A stretch of DNA of 64,000 nucleotides from Podospora comata (GCA_017354895.1 CP071493.1:5394001-5458000); one strand, 5' to 3'. Positions 33,195 through 45,230 are shown, counted from the first letter of the stretch. Translations and numbers: made by a program. Notes: generated by a model from the letters alone, not told the origin.

Positions 33195-34358
33195 GATGAT
33201 CTTGTCTTAATCTCTTGTTTGTTCTAGAAAAGTAGTAGTACTCTTCGACTTGAAGGTTTGGCTGTCTGATATGTGTAGTTAAATTTAGATTACGCAGAGA
33301 GTGTATATCTTCTCTGAATAAGTCTTTCTTACGTCCCCTCGAGCAAGCGCAAAGACTCAAAGTCGCCTGCCGTGAAGTTACTGATGTTTGGCTCGACGCA
33401 TCAACCAGTGCGTCGAGAAGCTGAGAAAGTCGAGGGGCGCTTTGGAGCGGGAAAAGCACATGTGTTATTCGGTGAGATGTTGGAGGGGCAAGGGGCAAAG
33501 CAACAGACGGTCAAATTCTCGTCGTGAGTTGTTCTGGTTTTGAATAGAGGTGAGTGAGATCAAGCTGATGCTTCAACAGCTCTGAGGAGGTGAAAGCCAA
33601 GAGAGAAAAAAAAAAAAAGACGACTTCTGGCGGGGCTTGTTATCTCCCGCAAGAATTGATTATCGATTCTTGGCAAGCAAGCCACGGTGAGTTGTTGATC
33701 GGAGGGGTGGGCGGCAACCCTTGGAAATATTTGCGAAAAAAACCGTTCAGTGGAAGGAGCCCAGCGGGGCCGGCTTGACGTCCGTTCAAGTTCGCCGGGA
33801 TTTGGCTTGGCACCCGCGGCGGAGGTGTGGGGGCCTCAAAAGCGGGGCACTCGGCAGACCCAGTTTCGGTAGGCCTGCCGGTGGGAAGCACTGCATCTTT
33901 AGTCAATGTTCTTTCTACACATATAGCTAACACAACCTTTGCAGGTGTCTGATGCCAATGCTTGTCCTGAATCGGGTTGCCGGCTTTAGATTCTAATGTC
34001 CGCATTAGTCTCTGATGTCGTCTAAACAAGCTCCTCTGGGCTGATACTGTATTCTAGGAGTATCGGTTTGGTTGCCATATCTACCTCACCTCAGCAAGTT
34101 TGCCGACTATTTCGAGATGTGAGGGTGTATCGCTGATAAGTCGGGTATGCTTTTGTCCCGGACTTATCGACAACTTTCCAGTCAGCGCAACTGCTCATGC
34201 TTACAAATGAGATACCTGATGAATTGACGGTGGCATCATCGCGGCTTGTTGAGCAGGTCTGTGTTGAGGTATAAAACGCTCGAAACAAGGCGCAGAATTC
34301 GGCAACCTCACATCCACATTTTCACCTCGCCTTCAAAATTCTCTTTCTGCTCTCCATA
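33195..34358. other. Divergent promoter region
   Basis: 1.16 kb between the start codons of the minus-strand transporter and the plus-strand dehydrogenase. No supported gene. A TATA box lies near the right end. Confidence 0.55.
34269..34275 (+). promoter_or_regulatory. TATA box upstream of the dehydrogenase
   Basis: TATAAAA lies 84 nt before the ATG at 34359, a normal spacing for a filamentous-fungal core promoter with a short C/T-rich leader. Confidence 0.6.
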
Positions 34359-35088
34359 ATGGCCCCTTCTGCTTACAACAAGCTCCAGAACAAGCATGTT
34401 CTCATCCTTGGAGGAAGTTCAGGCATAGGTTATGCCGTGGCAGATGGCTCTCTCGCTTCTGGAGCCAAGGTCACCATTTCCTCCTCTTCTCAGACCAAAG
34501 TTGATGCTGCCGTTTCTCGTCTGAAATCAGACTACCCCTCCCAAACAGACACGATTGTCGGCTTCCCCGCTGACCTCTGCAACCCAACCACGGTGGAAGA
34601 CGACCTTGATGTCCTGTTCAAGAAAGCCGAGTCTACCCACGGTACCATCCACCATGTCGGTGGAGGCCGTCCTCACAACATCTCACATGCGCCGCGTCCT
34701 TCCCATCGTCCTTGGTAAAGTAGCATCTCGATACCTGCCCAAGGAGAACACTTCCAGCATCACCATCACCAGCTTCTCTGTGACAAAGAAGCCGGCGAAA
34801 GGGTGGACCCTAATGAGTTATTATGGCGGCGGACTCTCCACTTTGGCCAAGGCGCTCGCTGTTGATCTCGCGCCGATCAGGGCGAATGTGGTTCGACCTG
34901 GCTATGTCGAGACAGAACTCTGGACGGAAGAGCAAAAGGCATCCACGGCCAAAGCTGTCGCCAAATCAACGCTCACGGGGGTGCCCGCCAAGGGCGAAGA
35001 TGTTGCGGAGGCGTATCTGTGGTTGATGAAGGACAGCAACGTGACTGGAGCGGCGGCGGAGACGGATTCTGGTGGGCTGTTGGCTTAA
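34359..35088 (+). pseudogene. Short-chain dehydrogenase/reductase, broken by an internal deletion and frame change
   Basis: The first part (34359 to about 34645) opens MAPSAYNKLQ and has the Rossmann NAD(P) motif GGSSGIG at residues 18-24 and the block GFPADLCNPTTVEDDLD. The second part, in another frame from about 34650 to 35088, continues with MRRVLPIVLGKVASRYLP, SSITITSFSVTKKP, APIRANVVRPGYVETELW and a normal SDR end GAAAETDSGGLLA. In related SDRs about fifteen residues including the NAG-like turn lie between GTIHH and the next helix; here they are missing and the frame shifts by one. No donor/acceptor pair explains the gap, so an intron is unlikely. Everything else, including the TATA box, is well preserved, so the break looks recent, or is an assembly error. 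Confidence 0.75.
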
Positions 35089-36469
35089 GAGGGTCGAATT
35101 GATGTTGATCTGCGGTTGGAGGTATTTGAAGGGAATGTCTCTTGCCAATATGCACAAGTTCTGTCGAAAAGTGTCAGCTGTCATGTGAGATTGATGGAAG
35201 GGTAACCTGCCCTAGATTCAGGATGGGATTGTCAACGTTTCAGAGAAAGACAAGAGTTTCCATGTTCCAAGGGTAGTATGTCAATCAGGGCGATCATGCA
35301 ACTTTTTTTCGACCATGAAGCCCGGGGCCGTATCTTGAAGAACTCTCAACTTGCATCACTTGGTTTTTGATACTTCGTGAACCTTTCGAGTTCTATCAAG
35401 ATAGATCTATTACAAGTTAAATTCATCGAATTGTCTCGTGTTGGAGCTGACGTGGCTTACACGAGCTCGTTTAAGTATTCTCCACGTGCAGGGTTCGTGT
35501 TGACATTCCGCCCAGCCAACTGCTCCTTCCTACCATCAGTTGGAATGTTGCTCCTTCGTTCCTTCCCCCTGATCGAGGCCACCGGGTATGACGTCCCCAA
35601 GATGGCGGAGCTTTGTAGGTACGGAATGCCCGGCCAAGGCGCGCGTTTGTCTGCGACGTCCCTGTCAATTGGCACAGAATAATGGGTTTGGGATTCATCA
35701 CCTGTTTGCACCACCATGACACAACCGTTCGGGAGACAACCCGAGGAGCGCCTTCTTCAAGACCCAGTCACTCTGCTTCTGTTATTGTACCCCTGGTCTT
35801 TCAAGGCTACTGGGTGCTGCCGAGGGTATTACCATCTCAACAAGTTGCCATACGGCCGGTGCAACGAAGCGTCTCACAACCAAGACAGTACACACCCGCC
35901 ACCTGCCCGTCTTTTCAAGTCTGGCGGTCTGGCTTCTCTGTCGACGAGATCTATTTGCCAGCGGCTGGGGGATCTTGTTTCATCCAGGAACTTTTCATCT
36001 GATTTTGTTGCCAACTTAAACGTCTTCCGGAACCAGTTCTTTTCACTCACAACCAAGCCAGGTTGACGATATCTCCTCTGCAGCGCGGGTAGCTGCAAGT
36101 CTCCTGCATCATCTCGATTTCGCCCTCCTCACCAAGACTGCCTCACTTCGGCTTGCATTAGAGACTGCTGTCAGTTCCCTGTGTCACCAGTGCCTCTCGT
36201 CAGCGGCCACCCGAACAGCACACACAAAGTAAGTGGACCCATTTCCCTGCCCGATCTTCTTCACCCCCCAAATCTCCCGCGTAACTACCTTCCCGGTCAG
36301 TTTCATCATGTTGCTCGACTTTCTGTAACTCACTATTATCGATCCGCACGCCGATGACCCCCTCCCCCTCCTGGCTTGTACACCCGCACCTCATCATACC
36401 CGTCTGATATATCGACGCAAAACTTGCCAACTGACCAACGAACCAGTCACCACTTGGAATCCAAACAAC
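35089..36469. other. 1.4-kb intergenic stretch, no supported gene
   Basis: Short frames on both strands lack motifs. The right end (about 36200-36469) is C-rich and probably holds the leader of the next gene. Confidence 0.55.
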
Positions 36470-37604
36470 ATGATCCCATCACCCTCAGGAAGTCCTGGCC
36501 GAGGAGACCGACCTGTCTCAGACATCTTAGACTCGCCCATAACCAGATCACCGCCGCCACCACCGCCGCCACCACCGCCGCCACCACCGCCGCCTCGGAA
36601 AGAGTTCAAAGCCTACGGTCAAGACTACCAGTACGCCGAAACTTGGTCCAATCCGCTTCCAGAGTTTATCGTTCACAATCCTGGTACCAAGAACGACGAC
36701 CCCGGTGCGCTAGAAGCAGGAACGGCCGGAGTTGCGGGGGGAATTGGAGCAACGACCAGAGCGGGGCCAAGACCTGAGAGTCTCGACGGCACTCAAGATA
36801 CCAGTGCCAGCATGGATTACCAGGGGAATATTTCGCATCATCGTCCCGACACTGTCGGGTCTAAGGGATCCGTCATGAGGGAAGCGGTCTGGGTATCGCC
36901 CTGCGAGAAACCCTGGTACAGAAAGCTCACCCATCTTCAATGGCTCATCGCCACCGTTACTGTTCTCGGCATCCTTGCGGTTGTTCTTGCGATTCTAGGA
37001 GCGATGGGTATTCTCACCGGGACAGCGTAAGCAAACAGTTTCTCGGGTTGCATTATTTATTCGACCTGCTAACATGGTGTTCTCAGTGGTACTCAGTCGA
37101 CCTCCGGCGCTGCCAACAGCACAAGCAGTGGCGCCTCAACATCATCTTCAACGACGTCATCATCATCACCAGCTCAACCAAGCCCAACAGTAAGTACTCA
37201 TCTCTTCAGGAACATTTGCCTTTCAAAAAGTTGACACTGGGGAATCACAGAATCTCGACAACTTTTGCAAAGACTCGGATTCGTTTCTCAAAGACGTCGG
37301 CATCTACAGCATCCAAGTCGATGGTACGACGAACTGGGAGCAAGGATTTGATTCGGCCACCACGGCGGAACTCTGCTGCAATGCTTGCTTCAAAGCTTCG
37401 AATTGTGCCGGCTGGTTACATACCGGCATTGACTTCACACCCTGCACGCTTTTTTCTCTCAAGGAGGGCATTTTCGACGAGGCAAAGGATAAGGACAAGT
37501 GCCCGAGTGGTCAGGCGAACGAGATCACTTTTAAGGAGGATAACACGAAGAAGGGTGCCTCTGCGGCAAGGGGACCTTGTAGCAACGGTTTCAAGTTCGG
37601 CTAG
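36470..37604 (+). CDS. Single-pass membrane protein with poly-Pro N-terminus, Ser/Thr stalk and Cys-rich ectodomain
   Basis: Three exons (36470-37026, 37087-37189, 37251-37604) with introns of 60 and 61 nt and clean GTAAGC/CAG and GTAAGT/CAG borders close in phase to 337 residues. Order: a disordered N-terminus with a run of fifteen Pro coded by CCA/CCG triplets (about 36550-36596); a region with PCEKPWYRKLTHLQ; one hydrophobic segment LIATVTVLGILAVVLAILGA (about 159-178); a Ser/Thr-rich stalk coded by exon 2; and a C-terminal domain with at least eight Cys, including ELCCNACFKASNCAGW, DFTPCTLF, DKCPSG and GPCSNG. The basic residues before the membrane segment suggest the N-terminus is cytosolic and the Cys-rich domain outside. 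I do not recognise a named family; the CCxxC pattern recalls small secreted fungal PAN/apple-like domains. Confidence 0.85.
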
Positions 37605-38338
37605 AGGGTTTTCCCATTCATGTTATTTTTCTGTTGAGTAGTATGTCTTGCAATTTTGGCCGAGAGGGGTGGTGGTTAGTTGGATGGCTATTTGTTACTC
37701 TTTTTGTTCACTCTCACTCAAGGGAAAGGGAAGGAGGGGAGGAGATATTCCCCACGAAAGCCAGATCAATGATAGATATGTATGACATGGTAACTGGGAA
37801 CAATGAGAGCCATTTTGGGGAGGGGATTATAGAGATTCAATTCTTGGAGAGATGTTTTGATGATGGGTTCTATGTATATACTTCGATGTTGCGTTGAATA
37901 GCGTTCTTTGTGACTGGCATGGGCATCAAGGCGTGAACACATTCAACATGATCCAAAACAAAAACAAAATACTGAGCACATGTACAAACATAAAAATAAA
38001 CATTTCTTTTTTTTTCCCCCCAGAGGGAAAAAGCCTGTCTATTTCGCCGATTATTTCACCAGTTTCCTTTCACACCAAACCAATGAATCCAACGAGACCG
38101 TCCGTTATGTATGATGGGGAAGCAAACAAGAAAGAACCAAAGACAAGAAAAAAGGAGAACGCAAAACTTTGGAGAGAAAACTCTAAAATCTTCATGGCTT
38201 TTTTGCATTCCTGGTTTGCTGTGTGTGTGTTTCCTGTACCTGTTCCGACCATCCCGCCCCTTAGCCACCCTTGCAATTAGCCACTTACACCTATCGTGTC
38301 CTCCCCTATTCTAAAAAAATTGTATCCGAGGGATCGAT
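37605..38338. other. Tail-to-tail 3' UTR region
   Basis: AT-richer DNA with homopolymer runs between two converging genes. No supported coding frame. Confidence 0.55.
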
Positions 38339-39658
38339 TTAAAGGCGAAGAAGCTTAACGGCCTGCTGCTCAATCGTCCCCTCAGTAGGGAAACTCATCT
38401 CCTCCAGGCCCTGTGCATACGGCGTGGGCACATCAGCACCAGTGACTCTGGCGGCGGGGGCGTCCAAGTAGTCGAATCCATACTCCATCGTCAACGCCAA
38501 AATCTCAGCACTGACGCCAAAAGCAGGGAAGCCAGACTCGACGGCCATCAGACGATGCGTCTTCTTGAGCGACTTGATGATCGTCTCGATATCAAGAGGC
38601 TTGATCGACCGGAGGTTGATAACCTCGACATCAACACCGTACTTCTTCTTGAGGTTCTCAGCCGCAACGAGGGACTGCCCGACGCAGCGGGAGAGGGTGA
38701 CCAGAGTCAAATCCTTGCCGGAGCGCTCAATCTTGGCCTTGCCAAAGGGAATGACAAAGTCGTCCTTTTGAGCCTCGGCCGACATGGGGAAGGACTGGCC
38801 GTACATGAGCTCGTTCTCGAGGACGACGACGGGGTTGGGGTCGCGGATGGCAGCTTTGAGGAGGCCCTTGGCGTCTTCGGCGGACCAGGGGGAGACGACC
38901 TTGAGGCCGGGGATGGACCCGTACCAAGCAGAGAAGTCCTGGGAGTGCTGGGCGCCGACGCCGGCGGCAAAACCGTTGGGCCCGCGGAAGGTGATGTTGC
39001 AGGGCTGGATGCCGCCCGACATGTAGAGGGTCTTGGCGGCCGAGTTGACGATTTGGTCGATGGCCTGCATGGCGAAGTTCCAGGTCATGAACTCGCACTA
39101 GACATTGAAGAAGGCATTGTTAGCATATGTAGTAGGGCTAATTGAGTTTGGCATTGACATTTTTTGACAAGCTGTGGTGGTGGTGGTGGTGGTGGTGCAG
39201 TGACGGTGATGCGCGCTTGTGGTGGGGGGATGCGGTGCAAAAGCGGGATGCAGGATGCTGCTGCAATGTGAGGCACTTACAACTGGGTGCAGACCGCTCA
39301 GGGCGGCACCGATGGCCAGACCGGCGAAGCCGGACTCGGTGATGGGTGTGTCGATGACACGCTTCTCGCCGAAGCGGTCCAGGAGGTTCTTGGTGACCTT
39401 GTATGCGCCATTATACTGGGCAACCTCCTCGCCCAGGATGAAGACCTTGTCGTTCTGCTCGAGCTCCTCGGCAAGCGCCTCGTTCAGGGCATCGCGGACT
39501 GTGTACTCCTTGACGCCGGAGGCGTCGGCATATGTCCGTCTTTGTACGCCGGGGATGACGGCGGCCCTGGAGAGGAATGGCGATGCGGTGGCCGGACGGA
39601 GGGCGGAGGTCCTCGCCGTGGCAGCAAGGCGAGCCGCTGGTCGGAGATAACGCGACAT
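38339..39658 (-). CDS. pdb1: Pyruvate dehydrogenase E1 component subunit beta, mitochondrial
   Basis: Exons 39281-39658 and 38339-39097 close in phase to 378 residues. The thiamine-diphosphate enzyme E1 (alpha2beta2) decarboxylates pyruvate in the matrix. Residues 1-42 form an Arg/Ala/Ser presequence, with a likely cleavage near QRRTYAD. The core starts [18 protein letters not shown] and has [59 protein letters not shown] (across the junction), [19 protein letters not shown] and LENELMYG, then the transketolase C-terminal block [11 protein letters not shown] and KLLRL. The intron (39098-39280) is 183 nt, longer than its neighbours, holds a (GGT)n tract on the plus strand at 39174-39197 and ends in TAG. 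Confidence 0.97.
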
Positions 39659-40667
39659 GACTTATTTTTTGATGGGGAAAAAAAGGGAATCCACAGGGGC
39701 ACTAAGTCGCAGGAGGGGAGGGCGGGCTTTGAGTGCTGAGCTCGCTCGATGTCGAAGGGCCCGCTCGGAAGAGGTTGAGGCACAAACGAGAGCAAGATCC
39801 GCGAGGTCCGGAGGAAGAGGGAAAAGTGGTGATGCAAGAGGTGAAGTGAAGGTCAGCGCCAGAGGGAATTTTTTTGTCCTTTCACCTAATCGATGGAAGC
39901 TTGGGACAGCTCAGTCGGACTCTGGAGCGTTGAACCCCAACGACAAATTACACGCTAGCTCAGGATCGGCTTAGTGAGCTGAATCCCTGTCCCTGTTCTG
40001 GTCCGCGCTCGGGAGCTTGGCCGGCCAAACCCACGCCAAACCTTCCACTTGACAGCTCCCAGGGGTCCACAGAAGCTGATGCCCAGTGGGGTGTTCAAAC
40101 ACTTGTCATGATGAGATTGATAACTCCGAAAGCACATATAAATTGGAAATACTGACATGTTGGTATTTGCATTGATGCGGAGCAGTTCGGTAACGTTGGG
40201 AACGACACCGGAGTCCTCCCTCCCGGGCATCCGGTGTGCATTCACGCCCGCCGCGACATCCTTTTTTTTTGTCGGGGCTTACCTGGGTGTTACAGCGACC
40301 GGCCAAGCAGCGTGGGATTGGGTAACCAGATCTGAAATGCAGTGACCGCAGGACCCGCAACGGAGAGCTTCGATGCAAAGTTCGACCGAGAAAATGCTGA
40401 CAAGTCAAAAAGTACAAGATGCAAAGGACGAAGGTGGCTTGGGTTCAAACAAATCAAATGGTATTATATATACAACGAATGCCGAGCCAAGCAGGGTGCT
40501 GTCAGAACCCTAGATGACAGCCTCCCATCCTCGGTGACTATTATAAGCAATTACAGATTTTCTATATCTCCAATCCAGAGGGCCGTTTTCCATCCTTTTC
40601 ATCCGCATCATTACGCGGCCCTAGGTCATCCAGTCGTGTGTCGAGATCTTCATGCGAGGGTATCTTT
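39659..40667. other. Intergenic DNA: promoter of pdb1 and 3' UTR of erg6
   Basis: Both neighbours are on the minus strand. No supported gene or repeat array is visible. Confidence 0.55.
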
Positions 40668-41929
40668 TTAGTTGAGGGGCTTCTGGCCGATCATGAGGTA
40701 CATTGGGGTGAAGAGGTCCTTCTTGGCACCGGCGACGAGACCATCGGCACCCTTGGCGAGGGCATCGGCCGTCTTCTTGGTACCCTTGGGCGCAAGACCG
40801 ACCATCTCCAAGAAGCCGGTAAAGACGTGCACGGCACGGCGACCGGCCTTGGTCATGCGGAGGACGGTGAAGAGATCAAAGTACGACTGCATGTACTTGG
40901 TCTCACCAGCAATACCCCAGTACCATGGGATAGGGTCGTCACGCTTGGCAAGATCCTCGTGGTGGAGGAGGTTGAAGCCAGCATCCTTCATGGCCTGGAT
41001 ACCCTCGGAGATGGTGACCATGTTGGAGATACCGTCACCCTCCTCGATGGCGAGACGGATATCTCTGTGCTCGAGGTTGTTGTTGTCGTACTTGTCGGTC
41101 ATCAACCACTCGTACACACCGAACTTGCCGCCGGGCTTGAGCACTCTGTAGATTTCGCTATAGACGCCAACAAGCTTGGGGGCGTGGACGGTGGCCTCGA
41201 TGGCGTAAACGGCATCGAAGGAGTTGTCAGGGAAAGACATTTGCTGATACGAGTTAGCACCGTTGCTAGGTAAACGCGACTCCGGAGCCTTGACGTACCA
41301 TGAAATCACCCTTGACATATTTGAGCTGGCCAGAGAGACCCTCTTTGACGGCGTACCGGGTGGCGCGCTCAATCTGGTAGTCGTTGTTGTTGAGACCGGT
41401 GATGTGGCAGTCGGTGAACTTGGCGATCTCTCTGGCGGGACCACCAATACCGCAACCAACATCCAGAACCTTGTCACCGGCCTGGATGCCGATCTTCATG
41501 GCGAGGTAGTGCTCATGACGAGCAATGGCCTGGTAGAAGCTCTCACCGAGAGAGTAGCGACAGAAGTGGAAGGACTGGCCCCAGCCATACTCATACAAAT
41601 CGGTGGCCAGGTTGTAGTAGTGTCTGGTCAGAGTCGCGTACTCCTTGGTGCGGGCCTGGATAGGGGTATGGTCAGTACGCGTCTGGAGCGCAAGGTGAAC
41701 AGCTGATGGGACCCACCTCTCTGTCGGCGTCGGTCTCGTTCTCGGCGTTCTTGTTATCGAAGTGCTTGAAGTACTCGTCAACGGCGACCTTGTTGGCCTC
41801 GGTGTCCTTGGAAAGCATGGCAGCGAAACCGCCCTTGGCCTCGGTGGACTTGCCGTGCATGGCCTTCATGAACTCGGCATCGCGCTTGTGGTCCTCCTTC
41901 TCGAGGGCGATTTGGTTGGCGGAAACCAT
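40668..41929 (-). CDS. erg6: Sterol 24-C-methyltransferase (ergosterol pathway)
   Basis: Three exons (41717-41929, 41299-41655, 40668-41243), introns of 61 and 55 nt, all in phase 0, product 381 residues, the normal Erg6 size. The enzyme methylates zymosterol-type sterols at C-24 with SAM, at the ER or on lipid droplets. Visible motifs: sterol-binding region [13 protein letters not shown] at 92-104, SAM motif [11 protein letters not shown] at 135-144, [41 protein letters not shown] across the second junction, [19 protein letters not shown] and a Sterol_MT C-terminal block with [14 protein letters not shown]. The start ATG opens [14 protein letters not shown]. No odd features. Confidence 0.97.
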
Positions 41930-43073
41930 GTTGAATGTTGAATTAGAAGGGAGTGAATAGAATAATTAAACCGAGTACTGTTGGAAGAAGCAGACAGGGA
42001 GAAGGAAGATGCGCAGAGACAGGGACAACGGGATGATGTAGCGGTGGGCAGGCCTCTAATTTATGTAGGGAAAAAGTTTCACGGCCCCTTATTGAAAAGA
42101 GCACATGGGGTCGACAGGCCAGCAATCTCCCGGCGCGCTGGAGGGGCGGTAGCTGCCACTGAAGCCCCACAGCAAGATCCATCGGATCCAGGAACAAGCA
42201 GCGGGAGAACTCGAAAACGCCATATCATTGGTCAATGGATGCACTAATGCCGAATACGGCAACCATTTGGAAGTTGTTCTGCTGTGAGCCAAGCACAACA
42301 ACCCTCTGATCAATTGCATGTGCTCAGGAAACTCGACCCCCTTATTCGCACCCGTACTCGGGTGTAAAGGCATACAACAGTGACTATGATAATTCTGTGG
42401 AGTTTGGAACCTCTGGTGGACATATTGACATATCAGACTAGCAATGCGTGGCCAGCGAATACGCATTGGTGTCTTGACTGACAGCTATGCTATGCGGTAT
42501 GCAGCTGGAGGCGGTATGGCTCTCGCCTAGCAACGGTAGAGGTATCACAAGAAGCGGTAAAGCATTGACGTGCTTCCTAGAACATCTTCTTCGCTTCGAC
42601 AGGCTTCGAAGTTCTGCAAGGGAGTGAGAAGAAAATTCCAGAGCATGTTATCTTGTTTATCGAGATACTTTGTTGATATTGAACATTGAAGTGCGAAATG
42701 TGCATCATGCGATGTCGAGGTTCGCGAGTTTTGCGAATACGAATACGCTGCCAAGAAACTGTTAAAAAGCTTTGATCACGGCCCTCAGCCACAGCTTGTC
42801 GTAATGTGTGGCCACCGATAAGACTGTTATCGGCATTCTCAGAACCCCTGCCAAATTTCCAGCCACAACCCGACATCACGTCTATTCATCAGCCTTGTCA
42901 TCGCTTGCGTTTTTGCTGTAACATCACATCACCCCACGTCGCGCAGATTTATCATCGACCTCCTTTCACTCTCCAACCTTTGCCATCACGATACCCGATA
43001 CCCGATACTCATTGCGAAATACAGTGAAAATACACCACTCGACACGTGCGACAGCGGCAAGAGACCGATCAAG
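41930..43073. promoter_or_regulatory. Divergent promoter region between erg6 and slt11
   Basis: 1.14 kb between two start codons facing away from each other. No supported gene; short frames lack motifs. The last ~150 nt before 43074 are C/T-rich, a likely transcribed leader. Confidence 0.5.
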
Positions 43074-44237
43074 ATGCCACCACAAATCAAACAAGACCTG
43101 AACCGTTCTGGTTGGGAGTCCACTGACTTCCCCTCCGTGTGCGAAAACTGCCTGCCTACAAATCCCTACGTAAAGATGCTCAAAGAAGACTACGGCGCCG
43201 AATGCAAACTCTGTACGAGACCGTTCACCGTCTTCAGCTGGTCCGGCGAGGGCCGCGCCCACGGTCGCAAGAAGCGCACCAACATCTGCCTGACGTGCGC
43301 CCGCCTCAAAAACGCCTGCCAATGCTGCATCATGGACTTACAGTTTGGCCTACCTATCGTCATCAGAGATAAGGCGCTCGAGCTCATCGCGCCGGGGCCC
43401 CAGAGCGAGATCAACAGGGAATATTTTGCGCAAAACAACGAGCAGGCCATCCAGGAAGGGAGAGCAGGGATCGAGGCATACGAGAAGACTGATGAGAAAG
43501 CGAGAGAGCTGCTGAGGAGGCTGGCACAGAGCAAGCCCTACTTCAGGAAAGGGAAAGAGTTGGATTCGGAGGGCAACGCAGTGTCCGGGGGGCCTTCGGG
43601 GAGCGGGAGCGCGACGGGTGGAAATCCGGCCGTTGGAGCCGGGCTTGGCGGTGCTGGACCGATCCGAACACGAGATTCAAGAGCGGCAGCTGCCGTGGGA
43701 GCGAGACCAGGAGGTGGGAAGAGGGGACCAATCCCTGCAAATGCCCCTCCACCTGGGCCCAGGGACTGGATGCCGCCTTCGGATCCGACCATCATGTCGC
43801 TCTTCGTAACCGGGATTGAGGACGACCTTCCCGAATACAAGATTCGGGACTTTTTTAAGTCCTTCGGAAAGATCAAATCCCTGGTGGTGTCGCATATGAC
43901 CCACTGCGCTTTTGTCAACTACGAGTCTCGTGAAGGAGCCGAGCAAGCAGCGGCTGAGTGCAAGGGGCGCGCGGTGATTGCCGGCTGTCCTCTTCGAATC
44001 CGATGGAGCGTCCCAAAGGCTATTGGAAATATGAACAGGGAGGAGCGTGGACAGATGCTGCGCGATGGGCGATCTGCCTTCCCTGAGGCCAAGAGGAAGG
44101 CCAACCCGAAAGCCATTGAAGGAGGAAGTGGTCAAGAGCAGGGTTCCTCTGCTCATGGTCAAGACCAGGGTGGACTGCTTGTTGCGCCACCTCCAGGACA
44201 GGATGACGTTCAATATGCTAGTCTCGCTGGTAACTAG
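43074..44237 (+). CDS. slt11: Pre-mRNA-splicing factor Slt11/Ecm2 (RBM22 type)
   Basis: Intronless, 387 residues. The ortholog helps form the spliceosome catalytic core around U2/U6 and contacts U6 snRNA. The N-terminus carries a tight set of Cys for zinc: VCENC (23, 26), CKLC (44, 47), CLTC (72, 75) and CQCC (82, 84, 85), with ICLTCARLKNACQCC a family hallmark. A Gly/Ala/Pro linker (about 168-228) leads to one RRM at about 242-312, with RNP2 LFVTGI (243-248) and an RNP1-like HCAFVNY (277-283). The tail is Gly/Gln-rich. The start ATG opens MPPQIKQDLNRSGWE, matching the conserved beginning of the family. Confidence 0.95.
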   Translation: MPPQIKQDLNRSGWESTDFPSVCENCLPTNPYVKMLKEDYGAECKLCTRPFTVFSWSGEGRAHGRKKRTNICLTCARLKNACQCCIMDLQFGLPIVIRDKALELIAPGPQSEINREYFAQNNEQAIQEGRAGIEAYEKTDEKARELLRRLAQSKPYFRKGKELDSEGNAVSGGPSGSGSATGGNPAVGAGLGGAGPIRTRDSRAAAAVGARPGGGKRGPIPANAPPPGPRDWMPPSDPTIMSLFVTGIEDDLPEYKIRDFFKSFGKIKSLVVSHMTHCAFVNYESREGAEQAAAECKGRAVIAGCPLRIRWSVPKAIGNMNREERGQMLRDGRSAFPEAKRKANPKAIEGGSGQEQGSSAHGQDQGGLLVAPPPGQDDVQYASLAGN

Positions 44238-44475
44238 GGAGGAAAAGTCTTTTGTGTTTCTGATTTCGGCAAGGCGTTTGGGAGGCTATCATTGCCACGG
44301 GATGGTTTAGGGTATGGGAGATATACTACTGCATCTGCATCATGTCATGTTATACTATTGTTACATTGTTGTACACTGAGGGGTATCATAGACGGCTATT
44401 CAATACAAGGCGAAACGAAATCGCCAATACGCCGACATCTTTGAGCATTTGTTCCTGTCCACACATCAACCTCCA

Positions 44476-44928
44476 CTACATCTCAGAGCAGCACTTGACC
44501 CCAACCCTTGGGTTCTTGTTTGCAAACTTGATAGACTCGTTGTCGCCTCTTTCAGTGTGTTCGTGAATCCGGAGCTCTATGTGGTGTGGTTAGCGCCACT
44601 CTTTAACTTGAGGGTTGTCGCAAGGGCATTTACTGTATGTGTTATCCTCCTGCTTGATACCCTGTACAACGTTGGCCTTCAAGAAAGCGGCAACCTCATC
44701 GGCATGCTTCAGAGCGGGTTCGATCGAGGGGTCCGAGGGAGGGAGGGTGGCCTTGTCCCGGAAGGCATTACGAATCGACTCGCGGGCACCGGTAAGCATT
44801 CGAGTATCGCCTGACAAATAGACTTGTTAGCTAGGCGCACATGTACAAAAAACCCATGGACATGACATACCTTCAAAGGCAATCCTCGCGGCGCGCAAGA
44901 GGTTTCTGTAGGACTGGATGGCGGCCAT
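44476..44928 (-). CDS. mzm1: Mzm1, LYR-motif mitochondrial complex III assembly factor
   Basis: Three small exons (44871-44928, 44634-44810, 44476-44576) with introns of 60 and 57 nt close exactly to 111 residues. Mzm1 is a matrix LYR protein that stabilises the Rieske subunit before it enters complex III. The product opens [20 protein letters not shown] (the LYR-type motif is SYRNLLR). It continues [34 protein letters not shown] and, across the second junction, [21 protein letters not shown], the family's conserved C-terminal block, before ending in CCSEM. Without the last splice the frame would stop early after NTYSK, so the third exon is needed for the conserved end. It shares a 302-nt promoter space with zuotin. 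Confidence 0.93.
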
Positions 44929-45230
44929 TGTGATATAGGACAGTTGCTGCTCAACTCGGACAAGAGGAACAGTTCGAAAAGTTCAAGAACTGCTTCAACA
45001 TTGCCTGCCCATTGGAAACACCCGAATGGCCTGGAACAACGAGGTTGATGGGGATGTGGACCTGCATTTACAGTGCATATGATTGGCCACACAGAACTTA
45101 AGGTGGGTCTTCAAAGTGAACGGCCCAAAAAAATCCAGAAGTTCACCAAAAAAAAAGTGCCCCTCCACCCCAAGTCAACTTTGGATCTCTCCAACAGCCT
45201 GTCGCTTTTGCAGAACCAAACACCGCAAAA
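44929..45230. promoter_or_regulatory. Shared bidirectional promoter of mzm1 and zuo1
   Basis: Only 302 nt separate the two start codons, which point away from each other, so both promoters and leaders must lie here. The zuotin side is rich in A and C. No TATA box is evident. Confidence 0.6.
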
